DNA from: Bidens hawaiensis
Lineage: Eukaryota > Streptophyta > Magnoliopsida > Asterales > Asteraceae
Length of the DNA: 64,000 nucleotides
Direction: 5' to 3'
NCBI GenBank assembly: GCA_021521415.1
Contig: JAIQDT010004988.1
Span: forward strand, 1 to 64,000
The notes under the pieces were generated by a model. The model was not told the origin of the DNA, did no database searches, and was given only the letters and a program-made list of their open reading frames with translations. Positions 34,143-45,244 of the stretch are shown in pieces. Made by a program: the position numbers and the translations under genes. Within the stretch, counting starts at the first letter, position 1, and the number at the start of each line of letters is the position of its first letter.

Positions 34143-34790
34143 GAATGAATGAAGGTTTGAAGAGCTGGCTTACTTATGTTTAGGTTATTCAAATAATGTG
34201 TTGTCTATGTTGGAGCGTGATTGTAACATTGATAATGAGTAATGACATTGTTTTCTTTTTTTCTTTTAATCCAATCGAATGGTTATGATAATGATAATAT
34301 AGCTTCTATTAATCCTATAAAATAATGCGATTACATTTTAAATAAAGTAAATGCTTATCGAGTTAATGTATAATTCTCTTGAAAAATACATGTGTTCCTA
34401 AGTTGTTAAAACCATTTGAACTGCTCGAATCAAACAATTTATCAATTCTTAGTGTTTTAACTTTTTTCCCCATTGTTATACTTTGAAACTAAATTTTTCA
34501 ATAATATAAACTCCAACATAGAAATATACCATATCTCAATATTAAATTAGAGTTGGTTGGACTTAAAATCTATCATTCTATTCATATACAGTTTATATAT
34601 GTCTAATTCAACTGAAACCCAATAAAATTTCACAAAAAAATAGTTTTAAAATACTTGTTAGGTAGTAAAGTAGCGGAGTTTATAAATTATGAAATTAAAT
34701 CAAACTGTTTAGATAAACACAATTTGGCATGTTTATCGTATCGTATCGTATAATTTCATATCATATCATATCGTATCGTTTCATATCATA
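34143..34790 (+). other. 3'UTR-like and AT-rich spacer
   Basis: AT-rich DNA after the 33699 gene. At 34735-34790 there is an imperfect run of (A)TATC/GTATC pentamers next to the Helitron terminus. I see no gene. Confidence 0.6.
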
Positions 34791-34817
34791 CTAGATTTTG
34801 TCCCCCGTATTACGGGG
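34791..34817 (-). mobile_element. Helitron 3' terminus (minus strand)
   Basis: On the minus strand a perfect 7-bp hairpin CCCCGTAATACGGGG (34803-34817) is followed by GGACAAAATCTAG and then a T. This matches the hairpin-CTAG-T ending of plant Helitrons that insert between A and T. The matching TC end was not found to the right. The terminus lies at a boundary with the pentamer repeat. Confidence 0.7.
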
Positions 34818-34833
34818 AATGTTTTACATTATT

Positions 34834-34841
<8 letters not shown>

Positions 34842-34879
<38 letters not shown>
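34842..34879. repeat. TA microsatellite
   Basis: A pure (TA)n run of about 38 bp just inside the Helitron terminus. Confidence 0.95.
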
Positions 34880-34882
<3 letters not shown>

Positions 34883-35575
34883 GATTTTAATTTTATTTAT
34901 TGTAAGAAAGCTAATAATTAATATACTTGAGATTTGATAATAAAATGGTTTCACAAATAAATGATATGTTATAATCCGGTTAAAAGATATCTAGGTTTGG
35001 TGATACTCATTACCCATTTATTTTCTTTATTCTAAAATTGTTTTATAATTATAGATAATATCTTTTTTTAAATAAAATAGGATATTAATATTTAGTATAT
35101 CCCTATTTTATAGGATTTTCATATCAAATATTTTATGAGATTATTTTTTAATATAACAAGATGTTATAACCCGTTAAAGAGCTATCTGGGTTTGGTGAGA
35201 CCTTTACCCGTGAATTCGGGTCAAATGCGTAAGAAACCTTCATTTACAAATAAAGCAATCTGATGGCTTGAGAGAATGGTTGTTTTACCTTTTTGGTTTT
35301 TTAATATTTATTTTTTGGATTTTAATTTTCTTTATTGTAAGAAAGTTAATAATATACTTAGGGTTGATGATAAAAGAGTTTCATAAATAAATGATATGTT
35401 ATAACCCGTTTAAAAGCTATCTGGATTTTGTGACCCATGACCCGCTTATGTTTTTTAATATAAAACTGTTTATTAATTATAAATAATATATTTTTCTTTT
35501 TAATTTGGATATTAAATTTTAGTATATCCCCTATTTTATAGGATTTTTACATCAAATAATTTTTAAGATTAATTA
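34880..35575. repeat. Direct repeat pair (about 290 bp, two and a half copies)
   Basis: The segments 34880-35155 and about 35305-35575 align along most of their length, sharing blocks such as ATAAATGATATGTTATAA and CCTATTTTATAGGATTTT. A third short copy of the GTTATAACCCGTTAAAGAGC block lies at 35162-35185. No gene is present. Confidence 0.8.
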
Positions 35576-35587
35576 TTGTGTCTTCAA

Positions 35588-35675
35588 AAGTAGACCTGGA
35601 TTGAAATAACATGGATCGAACAACAAATTGAAAGTAGACCTGGATTGAAATAACATGGATCGAACAACAAATTGA
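35588..35675. repeat. Perfect 44-bp tandem duplication
   Basis: Two identical 44-bp units (35588-35631 and 35632-35675) starting AAGTAGACCTGG. The identity implies a very recent event within older repeats. Confidence 0.95.
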
Positions 35676-35769
35676 AAGATCGGTTGAGGGTTGTAGACCT
35701 CTAAAATTCGTACGCAATCGATTTAGGGAAGTGTAAAAACGAGTTAGGGTTTAAACCATTAAATATTCA

Positions 35770-37647
35770 TCAAGTCCCAGATCGATAATCAAGCTCGAAC
35801 TAAACGAATAACTCTCGTTTATATTAATAAGAAAATATAACTCAAAAACTATCTCTCAAACCCTAACTCGGTTTGACTCTTGGTGAACCCTAACTTGGTT
35901 GCATATAGATGAACCCTAACTCGGTTACATCTTATCTTCACAATCTATAATGTCAAACCACAACTCGGTTTTATAGACTAACCTAACTTGCTAGTCAAGG
36001 CATTACCAAATATAATAAAACCTTAATTGCAACCCCATAAACTCATTACATATTAATGAATCCCACTAGCCTAATAGGTCCAACCCGGTCACCTACACGT
36101 GACGGGCCTATAAAGTTTTTAATTACGTCCAACAATCACCTCCTAATTTCAGACTCGAAGTAGGCGGATCTTTGTCTCCAAACTTCTCTTCTTTTATGAA
36201 TTTGATTTGACCAACGTCTTGACCTTCTCAGCTTTCACAACCATCTTGGTTGTCATCATCTCAGTCTTGTTCTCCCCAGAAGTTCTCTTGATCGATAGAT
36301 GTGTTCTTTCCGTCCTTCCAAACTTGACTACCTTGTTGCCCTCTAAGACAAATTGTTTCACATAAGTTTTGATCGGTCTCTCACCGATCAGCTTCTCGCA
36401 TTGATTTCTTCTCACGGATCACCTGAGTTCCCACTTTAATCCATCACAGATCAGTTCTTCTCAAACCTGCTTTCACAACAAGTTGATTGCTTCACATAAA
36501 TCGATTTCTCGCCTTGTTCTTGAAAGCTTCACACAATCGGTCTTACTCTTTGATCAATCTATCACAGATTAACATTTTTCTTCCACACGGATATCACAAC
36601 TTAATACTCCAAATCACTCAGGTAAACATTTGAACAGCTTCTCAAAGATGAGTCTGTTTACTCGCAAAAACCTATTTACGAATACCTCTTGAAAACTACA
36701 TCTTTTGTAAAAACTTTATTGCTAAAAAAATGCTTAAATAAAATACTATCTGTTTTTTCCTTTCTTTGTAAATAAGAGCTGTGCAAACAAAAGAATTTTA
36801 TTCCTTAACACCTTTTATGACAGCCAATCACAATGGAGTACTTCTTTTCTACTTTGCACAATAATTCCAACAAAAGACAAACCACAATGTTGTGTCTCTT
36901 CGTCTAAACAAAATATAGGAAAACAGAAACCTATACCTTCCTTGTTCTTGTTCCGATTGTCTATGACAACCCTTCGCAGATCTGATATCCAAATATGAAG
37001 AACGGAACTTGCTCTCACTGCCCAAACTTACCAGAGCAACCTGCCATCGCCGATAGCTGCTATGACTGACCTGCTACCGATTCGTACACTCGCCGTTCGT
37101 TCTTCCAGTTATTGCCGCCGAACTGTTACCCACCATGACAGGTTCAACTGATCTACTTCAGCAAAATACTACGATTCAGAAACCCAACTTGATTTCGATA
37201 TGTGTTGATTGATAGCTTCTCCTCAAGCCACCGCTCGCCGCTCGATTATCAATTTGTTGAACTTGGCTCTTATACCAATTCAAGTTCCAGATCGATAATC
37301 AAACACGAATTTAACGAATAACTCTCATTTATATTAATCATAAAATATAACTCAAAAAATTGATTAAAAATCTCTCAAACCCTCTAACTCGGTTTAACTC
37401 TTGGTGAACCCCAACTTAGTTACACCTAAATGAATCCTAACGCAGTTACATCTCGTTTTCATAATCAAGCCATAACTTGGTTTATATAGACTAACCTAAC
37501 TTGCTAGTCAAAACATTACCAAATATAATAAAACGCTAATTGCAACCCCATAAACTCATTACATATTAGTAAATCCCACGAGCGCAATAGGTCCAACCCG
37601 GTCACCTACACGTGACGGGCCTATTAAGTTGGAATTTACGTCTAACA
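35770..37647 (-). mobile_element. Small non-autonomous LTR element
   Basis: The LTRs at 35770-36134 and 37280-37647 (about 365 bp each) start TGTTGGACG/TGTTAGACG on the minus strand. Next to the right LTR, minus-strand ATTGGTATAAGAGCC is a slightly altered tRNA-Met PBS. Next to the left LTR, ATTAGGAGGTGAT is a PPT. The internal 1.15 kb (36135-37279) has no gag or pol domain; a 73-codon minus frame at 36194-36415 is of unknown nature. Both LTRs carry repeated CCTAACTCGGTT motifs. No clear target duplication was found. Size fits a TRIM/LARD-like element that depends on a helper. Confidence 0.75.
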
Positions 37648-38362
37648 TGACACATGACGCAGGAAACATAGAGCATGATGTATCATACGCCCTCATTTGG
37701 TTCACCCTATCCCAACATGGCTTTACAATACACCAAAACAGCTGATCAAATTTTGTGTGAACGGCGTAGGCTATGCCCTCCCCGGGCCTTCCACGCTTCC
37801 TTTCTTTTAGTTTGTGTTTAATCTTCACCATAATAGCTCCGAGATGCTCATTTAAGCTTCCAATACCTACACATAAAGAACTAAACAAATTCATTGTATT
37901 CATCATGATAAATCAATTAAGAAACTCAATATGAAACATTATTAATGCATACTATTACCCACTCACCACTTAGTAGTGAAGAATAATCAATGTGAAGAAG
38001 TACCTTACACATCATGGTGAGTTGTCCACTTAATATTAGATATATCAATAAGAGGTTATCGCATACCTAGGAGTTATCACGTTATTCGGTTGTCGCATAG
38101 TTATATTTCACTCATAGTTAGTTATCGACTAACATTATTTAACACATGCTATAGTTATTGCCTAGATTAATTATCACATAGATAAATTTTACACAATTAC
38201 ATAGTTAACGCACGAACTTTGTTATGTGAGCTCTGTGATGTGTGATGCTTATAAATATGATAACTACATAGTGCGATAGCTATGCCACGAGATAACTAAA
38301 TCATGTGATAATCAGGTTATGCGAGAACTTGATAAGAGATAACTTGGTAAAAGGTGATTACT
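37648..38362. repeat. Intergenic region with GATAACTA/TAGTTATC motif cluster
   Basis: From 37648 to about 37910 a minus-strand open stretch (HLGAIMVKIKHKLKERKRGR) of unknown origin continues out of the LTR; it may be a captured gene piece. From about 38040 to 38362 many GTTATC, GATAAC and TAGTTA words occur on both strands, often with CGCATAG or ACATAG between them. No gene is supported. Confidence 0.5.
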
Positions 38363-38786
38363 TGTAGTGTTTGCATAGTCGGTCATGAAAGATTAACCAT
38401 TGGTTAAGAAATTAGGTTTATCATGTGAGTTTATAGACTCCTTTTTATGTTAAGTTTTGAGGTAGATATGAATACTCACGAAATGATTTAAAATATGTTA
38501 TGATTTTGGCTTCTAGGCAAGTACAATAATGAATTATTAGTTTAATAGTTATGAATGGTAATGATTTTGTGAAAATTAATGAAGTAATTAAATGACTACG
38601 TATAATACTCGGTGACTATGTAAAGGGTATAAATGAATGTTAGTATGAACACCTGGGAGGCCCGCTAGCCTTGCACACGTTCATGCTGTAACTGTTAGAT
38701 TAGTGAAAACACAGGGAAGGTCGGTGAGGCTTGTTTGTATACGTAAGGAAGGTAGAGGATCCTTGCACGCGTGAGCATAAAGAAGG

Positions 38787-39261
38787 TGAGAGAGCATGAG
38801 ATCATTCATCATGATCATAATATGATTAGATCTAGTTCTTAGATATGATGTATTGATTCGTGGTTAGATACGGTTATGGAAGCAATACATTTAGATCTGG
38901 AGAGAATTAGACAGAGTAACAATATGGATTCTCAAATGATACTTCCTTAATTAGAAAGATAATTTGCAGGGGGGGTATATATAGAGGATGATGTTCATTC
39001 GTTAGACATCCCTGACAAATGAACACTCATTCGTTACGTTCATACGTTAAACTATACGAAAGGGCTTATTCGTTATAAGTGACTAACGAATGAGGCATTA
39101 CATAGCGAATGGCCACATTCGTTATAGGGTATAACGAATGTGCCATACAAGTTAACGAATGAGTCACATTCGTGACTTACAATTACCAAAATGCCCCTAT
39201 ACATTATTTCTAATATAATAATACATTGCACAAAGACCGAGACACGAACCGGGCACTAACA
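38787..39261 (-). mobile_element. Solo LTR with perfect target duplication
   Basis: A 475-bp LTR starting TGTTAGTGCCCGG and ending CTCTCTCA on the minus strand. It is bounded by GAAGG on both sides (38782-38786 and 39262-39266). Its U3 carries TAACGAATG/CATTCGTTA motifs at about 38995-39175, then a TATA box at 38975-38984 (CTATATATAC). There is no internal sequence, so it formed by LTR-LTR recombination. Its start and motif link it to the LTR piece at 63304-63503. Confidence 0.92.
38975..38984 (-). promoter_or_regulatory. TATA box in solo LTR
   Basis: CTATATATAC on the minus strand, directly downstream of the CATTCGTTA cluster. The layout is the same as in the C3 LTR. Confidence 0.65.
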
Positions 39262-39774
39262 GAAGGCTGGAAAGCCTTGTGAGTGCTCACCGTAAAGAGC
39301 ATAGAAAAGGCCGATGAGCCTTGTACATGCTTATAACAATAAGTATAGAGATGGCTGTCGAGCCATACATGTACTCAAAGGAATGTTAAGAATGTTGTTT
39401 TGTGAGTGTTACATTATAAATGTTATGCCATTATGATTTATTTTAAGATGTGTTATACTATGAAATGTGATATGATGAATGGACGATATGTTTTAAACAA
39501 GAAATGACTCGGCGTACTGACTTTTAGTATGCACATCTGGTTGATTGTAGGTAATCTATATGCTAGGATGGAGGGCATCGGCAGGCTATCCGGACTAGAG
39601 ACTAGCATCCATAGTTAATTTTGTTCATGTTTATGTTAAAGACAAATATTTTGTTCCATATGTTTACGAATTTGGAATGTTCCTGCTGATTAATGGATGA
39701 TATCTCTGGTTTGAGAACGATGTCTCATGAGTAAATCAAATAGCTACTAAGACACCCCGAGTTGGGGTATTTCA

Positions 39775-40123
39775 CTACTTCCTTTTATTTGCTTGAGTGT
39801 TCAAATATTATCAAAACTAAAAAATGCATATTACATTAATACTCATATCTGGAATTTCGTATTTACTAAAATGTGTATGCATCTATGATATCTTTTGCCT
39901 TAAATTCACGCACTTATTATTATCTCACCGACTCTATATATTGGACTCTAATCGGCACCCTTGACTTCTTACATTTTCACTTATCTTAAATCCAAGACCC
40001 GAGAAATTTCTCCTTGTAATCAAAATCCTAAGGCAGTTCAAATAAGCACGTATAGGGTTCCTAACATATGTCTAGGACAATTTCTAACGACCTATCTTAT
40101 AACCTTCAGCTCTGATACCAATC
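39775..40123 (-). other. Spacer with tRNA-Met PBS at its right end
   Basis: It contains GCTCTGATACCA at 40109-40120, the complement of the Met PBS, right beside the LTR at 40124. A ~130-bp block (39885-40010) is related to 33005-33135. No gene is supported. Confidence 0.5.
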
Positions 40124-40561
40124 TGTCACACCCCAACCTATGACGGAAAAGCCGGGGCGTGATCCAATTGCTCACAGTTCGAGGATACTATCATTGAATA
40201 TAAGTGACAATGTCTAATTAATTATTTTATTCAAAGTATACACACATTACTCAAATACAACGAATAATTTAAAATACACGAATATAAGCTCAAATAAAGA
40301 TTAACTTGATTATATTTTAAGGTCTTGTCTACATGTCCAAACGTCAATCTTCAATATAATCAACCTGCATATGCGTAGAAAATGGAGTTTAGTCAACATA
40401 AAGTTGAGTGAGAATATCACTAGTTTTGAAACAACAATATAAATAAGCATAACGTGATAAGTGCGTTAAACATAATCAAACCATAAACAAGTATGTAGAC
40501 CGTTGTCAAGCGAATCGAGCGTTGGTCAATAGCATGAGCACCCAATACATTGGAATACGAT
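40124..40561 (-). mobile_element. Gypsy 5' LTR fragment
   Basis: In plus orientation it begins TGTCACACCCCAACC next to the PBS, so it is the end of a minus-strand 5' LTR. It is cut at 40561 by the insertion of G2. The remainder was not found in the window. Confidence 0.65.
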
Positions 40562-42637
40562 TGTAAGGCCCCGAACCCCGGGAACCCCACAGTTGGTAAT
40601 CATTCGACACACTTGTAAAAATATTTAAACTTAAAAATGATTCATTTCATTAAAATAACCAATTCAGAGTATAATTGAGCGGAAAACATAAATAATAAAA
40701 TAAGTTCCCAAAATCCCGGGAATATTGCCCAAACCAATTTAATTATATTTTATATAACTTTTTAAAATAAAATGTTCAAAAATAAAATCTTCCATCCACG
40801 TATGCCCTTCACCGTCCAAGTTGCTTCGTACACGTCCAAGCAATAAGGCATCCTCCTCCTAACCTGAATCTCACACTAACATGCACACAAAGTCATCTTG
40901 AGCTGAGTGAGTTCAAGTTTTAATAAATAACATCAATAAAAATAATCATAATAGTCATCCCAAGAGTTTTGAAATAAAAGGGATAAAACAGTTAGGCCAT
41001 CATCAACAATAAGTAATCATCCTTATATATATATATATATAAACATCCTTATAACTATATACCTACATATGTATCATCCAAGTAATAACATCAGGATCGA
41101 GCAAACGTACAACCCAAACACGTAACATCAACGTATGCAAACACAAAGTAGGCATACGCAACATCAGTAGTCGAAACGACTACAACATCGCCAAATATAG
41201 GCCAAGCAATAATGTTTATATATATATATATTTAACATCCCAAGGCCTACCATATACTAGCAAGCCTATATAAAATCGTTTAAAACATTTCATCAAGTAA
41301 AAAACATTTAGGTGTGCATGCTAGCCCAAAATTTAAAAAGAGTTAAAAGGGGGGCACCATGAACTCACCTGAAATCAATCGAACACCTGCAACGAGCTAG
41401 GAAATCCCTAAGCGCACAATCACAAGCAAGAGCCTGTAAATTATACACAACGCGTTACTAAACTAGACCATAAGAACACTCTTGCCTAATGGGTCGTTCA
41501 AGCCCAACACTTTGGCCCAAGGCCCAACACTTTGGCCAAAGGCCCAACACTTTGGCCCAAGGCCCAACACTTGGCCCAAGGCCCAACACTTGGCCCAAGG
41601 CCCAAACCATACCCAATTACTTTACCTCAGCCCCTAAAACCTTTCAACTAACCAAATCCACCGGTTAAGCCTAAAACGAACTTATCGATTAATAACGAGT
41701 AAAACGTGTAGATTTTAGCATGCAAAGATGCATTTAATTACCTAGGATAACCTTTGAAATAAAGTATTAAATTTTTACCAGACTTTAATAAATGTCTTAG
41801 GTTTATAAAATATTTGTATTATATTTTTCTATTGGACACCAAAATTATAAAAATTCCTCCAACACAGCAAGGTACGTGCAGCTATTTCAGTGTGCAACAA
41901 AATGGTTTTATTTTTCTAAAATTAGTTACCCAACCAAATTAAACGATTCCAATTGAGTTTGGTTCCTAACTCAAAATACTAACTTCCGGAAGTGGAACCA
42001 ACCAATTTGGACCTGTCGAAAAAAGGTTATGACGTCGGGAAGACAGACCAGAATCCGTCATCCCGCATCAGCTTTGACACTCGATTTTATAAATTCATAA
42101 AAACCATTCAAATCTCGTCCAAAAATTACGTATTATACCTTTCTGGAAACTAGACTCAAAGTAGAACATCATGGAAAGAAGAATCGATCAAAAACAATGG
42201 ATTAATATCGCGTTACAGACCCTACAATAAACGTATATGAATCTGTCAGCAAACTGTTATTATCAAAACTCAATCTTAACGACCAATAAGCGCATTAATA
42301 TGATCAATTAAGGGGTAAAAGACATGGGGAATCATAAAACCGACCTTGAATTGAAGTTTTTACGATTGAAACACGGCAAAAATCGCAAGGGGGGCTTTTC
42401 TTCGGCCGATCGCAGCTGGTAGGAGTTAGGGTTAGGGTTTGTTTTGTTTTATGATATAAAAACAAAAGTTACATCCAAGTCCCTCCAAATTGAAGTATAA
42501 GGCATTATGGAAGAAAAGTTAAATGGTTTAACGTACCGAGATGACGTAAAGGCTTCCGAGACACGTCGGATAAATCCCGAGAATTATACATACTTTACAA
42601 GCCTTGATCTCTTGAACCGAAATTAACGGGCGTTACA
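40562..42637 (-). mobile_element. G2 3' LTR
   Basis: This 2,076-bp LTR starts TGTAACGCCCG on the minus strand and ends GGCCTTACA. Its last ~0.5 kb matches 46544-47050. It contains a GGCCCAACACTT tandem array (41501-41606) and short TA runs near 41025 and 41216. A GTTAGGGTTAGGG word at about 42425 is telomere-like by chance. Confidence 0.88.
41501..41606. repeat. 20-bp tandem repeat in G2 LTR
   Basis: About five copies of GGCCCAACACTTTGGCCCAA with single-base length variation. Each unit contains GGCC palindromes. Confidence 0.92.
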
Positions 42638-43150
42638 AGTCCACCCCCCTTACAATGGGATTCGTCCCCGAATCCCGACGCGACAGGAACAACTGCGAAT
42701 AGAATTTCATCATCTCGTCTTCGGACTCCCAAGTAGCCTCGGAACCCCTATGGTGCCTCCACTGCACCTTCACCTGTCTAACCACCTTATTACTCAAACG
42801 CCTTTCCTGACAGTCAAGTATAGCAATAGGTTCCTCAACATAGTTCAGCTTACTATCCAGCTCAATATCATCAAGAGGCACAGGGGCCTCCTCATCGGCT
42901 AAACATTTCCTCAGATGAGACACGTGGAATGTAGGATGAATCCCCGCGAGCTCATCGGGCAGCTCCAGTCAATACGCTACCTCACCAACACGGGACAAAA
43001 TGCGGAACAGAGCTATGAACCTCGGACTAAGCTTCCCCCTATTACGAAAACGAATAATACCCTTCCAAGGAGAAACTTTCAACATAACCCGATCTCCAGC
43101 CTCGAACACAATAGGTCTTCGCCTTTTATTCGCGTAAGACTTTTGACGAT
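42633..43150 (-). pseudogene. G2 integrase C-terminus with chromodomain-like tail
   Basis: The segment 42633-42923 encodes LNYVEEPIAILDCQERRLSN and VRQVKVQWRHHRGSEATWES, the aromatic-rich pattern of the Gypsy chromodomain that guides integration to chromatin. Upstream (42924-43150) the GPY-type part is readable only across frameshifts. The coding end overlaps the PPT and reaches the LTR start. Confidence 0.8.
42638..42650 (-). other. G2 polypurine tract
   Basis: Minus-strand AAGGGGGGTGGACT lies directly upstream of the TGTAACGCC start of the 3' LTR. Confidence 0.8.
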
Positions 43151-43151
43151 C

Positions 43152-43942
43152 CTAAGCGGCCTTCATAAAAGCCTTAATCTTATCGAGTTTCTCAGTCGTA
43201 GCCTCGACCACCTCCAAACTACCCAATTGCTTCTGACCAATGGAACCCCAACAGACCGGAGTCCTACACCTCCTACCATATAGCATCTCAAACGGTGGCA
43301 TCTCAATCGTGGCGTGATAACTGTTATTATACGAGAAATCTACCAATGGTAAGTGACGATCCCAACTACCACCAAAATCGATTACACAGGCCCGCAACAT
43401 ATCCTCAAGAGTCTGAATGGTCCTCTCGGACTGACCATCTATCTCCGGGTGATAGGCAGTACTGATAAGGAGTTTGGTACCCATCTCCTCGTGAAACTTT
43501 TCCAAAACCTGGAGGTAAAACGTGTATCCCTATCCGAAACAATAGATAACGGCACCCCGTGCCTAGAGACGATCTCACGAATAAACACATCGGCCAACTG
43601 CTCGGAATTAAAAGTCTCTCGGATCGGCAAGAAATGAGCGCTCTTGGTCAATCTATCAACAATTACCCAAATGGTGCCATAACTACCCTTAGGAGTACGA
43701 GGCAATTTAGTCACAAAATCCATATTAAGATGCTCCCACTTCTACTCAGGTATTTCAAAAGGTTGAAGCTTCCCGAACAGATTATGATGCTCAGCCTTAA
43801 CTTGTAGACATGTCAAACACTTACTCACATACTGAGCCACCTCAAACTTCATCGCAGGCCACCAATAATTCTTCTTCAGGTCTTGGTACATCTTGGTCGC
43901 GCCCGGGTGAATAGAATAGCGCGACTTGTGTGCCTCATCCAA
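43152..43942 (-). pseudogene. G2 integrase
   Basis: The segment 43742-43942 is the H2C2 zinc domain (HKSRYSIHPGATKMY, YVSKCLTCLQVKAEH). The segment 43439-43723 is the core with [16 protein letters not shown] and the aspartate in [13 protein letters not shown]. The segment 43152-43505 holds [20 protein letters not shown] with the catalytic glutamate, and [12 protein letters not shown]. The segments are in different frames, with a stop at about 43740 and a shift at about 43500. A first-aspartate block (MDFVTKLP) is present. Confidence 0.9.
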
Positions 43943-44068
43943 AATTTTATCTCTGAATCCCCCATACTTCGGTACCTATAAACGACCATCCTTATACTTC
44001 ACCCCGTCACCGACGTCTTGCAACAATTTCTCCTGACCCCAAACACGCTCTGACATAATCCATTCCAC

Positions 44069-44569
44069 CTACAAAGCCTCATTCTGAACGTTGGCTATTT
44101 GTTTCAAAATATCGGGTTTAAGAATAAGCTGATAGGATTTCACACGAATAGGTTTTGGTCTCTCCTTCCAGCTTAACGCGTCGGCTACCACGTTAGCCTT
44201 ACCCGAATGGTACATAATCTCCAGATCGTAGTCCTTAATCAACTCCAACCATCGACGCTGTCGCATATTCAGTTCCTTTTGCTTGAAGAAATATTTTAAG
44301 CTCTTATGATCGGTATAGATAACGCAAGGAACACCGTACAAATAATGTCTCCACAACTTGAGTGCAAACACCACCGCCGCCAGCTCCAAATCGTGGGTAG
44401 GATAATTTGCCTCATGAGGCTTCAACTGCCATGAGGCATAAGCGATGACTCGACCTCGCTGCATCAAAACACACCCAAGCCCCTGATAAGAGGCATCAGA
44501 ATAAACCACCAGATCATCGGTGCCATCAGGTAGAGCTAAAATCAGGGCATGCGTTAACCTGTTCTTCAA
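44069..44569 (-). pseudogene. G2 RNase H
   Basis: A 166-codon open segment with [64 protein letters not shown] and [17 protein letters not shown]. All acidic residues expected for Gypsy RNase H are visible. One stop (about 44587) separates it from RT. Confidence 0.9.
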
Positions 44570-44587
44570 CTCGAGAAAAGCCTCCTC

Positions 44588-45244
44588 CTACTCAGTACCC
44601 CAAACGAACTTAACACTCTTCTTAGTCAACTTGGTCAGCGAAGAAGCAATTTTCGAAAAGTCGGCAATAAAGCGGCGGTAATACCCCGCCAAGCCCATAA
44701 AGCTACGTATTTCAGATGGAGACTTAGGAGACTCCCAATCATTCACGGCTTCCACCTTTACAAGATCAACCAAAATACCACTTAGGTTAATAACATGACC
44801 CAAGAACTGAACCTCACGCAACCAGAAGGAACACTTAGAAAATTTTGCATACAATTTGTTCTTTCGTAGAGCTTCCAAAACTTCTGAGAGTGGACCGGCG
44901 TGATCGGATTCACTTTTGGAATACACAAGGATGTCGTCGATGAACACAATAACCGAACGATCGAGCATCGGCCTACACACCCGGTTCATAAGATCCATGA
45001 ATGCAGCCGGTGCGTTGGTCAAACAGAAAGACATCATAAGAAATTCATAATGCCCATAACGAGTGCGGAAGGCAGTCTTAGGAATATCTTCCTCCCGAAT
45101 CTTCAACTGATGATACCCGGACCTAAGGTCGATCTTCGAGAACCAACTAGCTCCTTGGAGCTGATCAAATAAGTCGTCGATCAGAGGGTACCGATTTTTA
45201 ACAGTGAGCTTGTTCAATTCACGATAGTCAATGCACATCCGCAT
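44588..45244 (-). pseudogene. G2 reverse transcriptase
   Basis: A 218-codon open segment starting [14 protein letters not shown]. It contains [30 protein letters not shown], the catalytic [13 protein letters not shown] and [11 protein letters not shown], then [15 protein letters not shown]. The fingers lie in the upstream segment to 45244. A frameshift of one base at about 45240 separates it from the protease-RT segment. Confidence 0.92.

Larger units (their letters stand above)
38363..39774 (+). mobile_element. Gypsy-type LTR (plus strand), interrupted by a solo LTR
   Basis: Sequence ending CCCCGAGTTGGGGTATTTCA resembles the 3' end of plant chromoviral Gypsy LTRs. Repeats of the form GGCCGATGAGCCTTGTACATG occur on both sides of the inserted solo LTR. 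The start TGTAGTG at 38363 is proposed from flanks TTACT (38358-38362) and CTACT (39775-39779), a near-match. No internal region or PBS follows, so it may be a solo LTR. Confidence 0.5.

Noticed and set aside
37559..37906. 115-codon minus-strand frame as a gene
   Set aside because: It starts outside and ends inside the LTR of the small element, and no domain is recognised. A captured fragment is possible but unsupported.
42415..42440. Telomere-like GTTAGGGTTAGGGTTTG
   Set aside because: Only about two units, within the G2 LTR; too short for an interstitial telomere.
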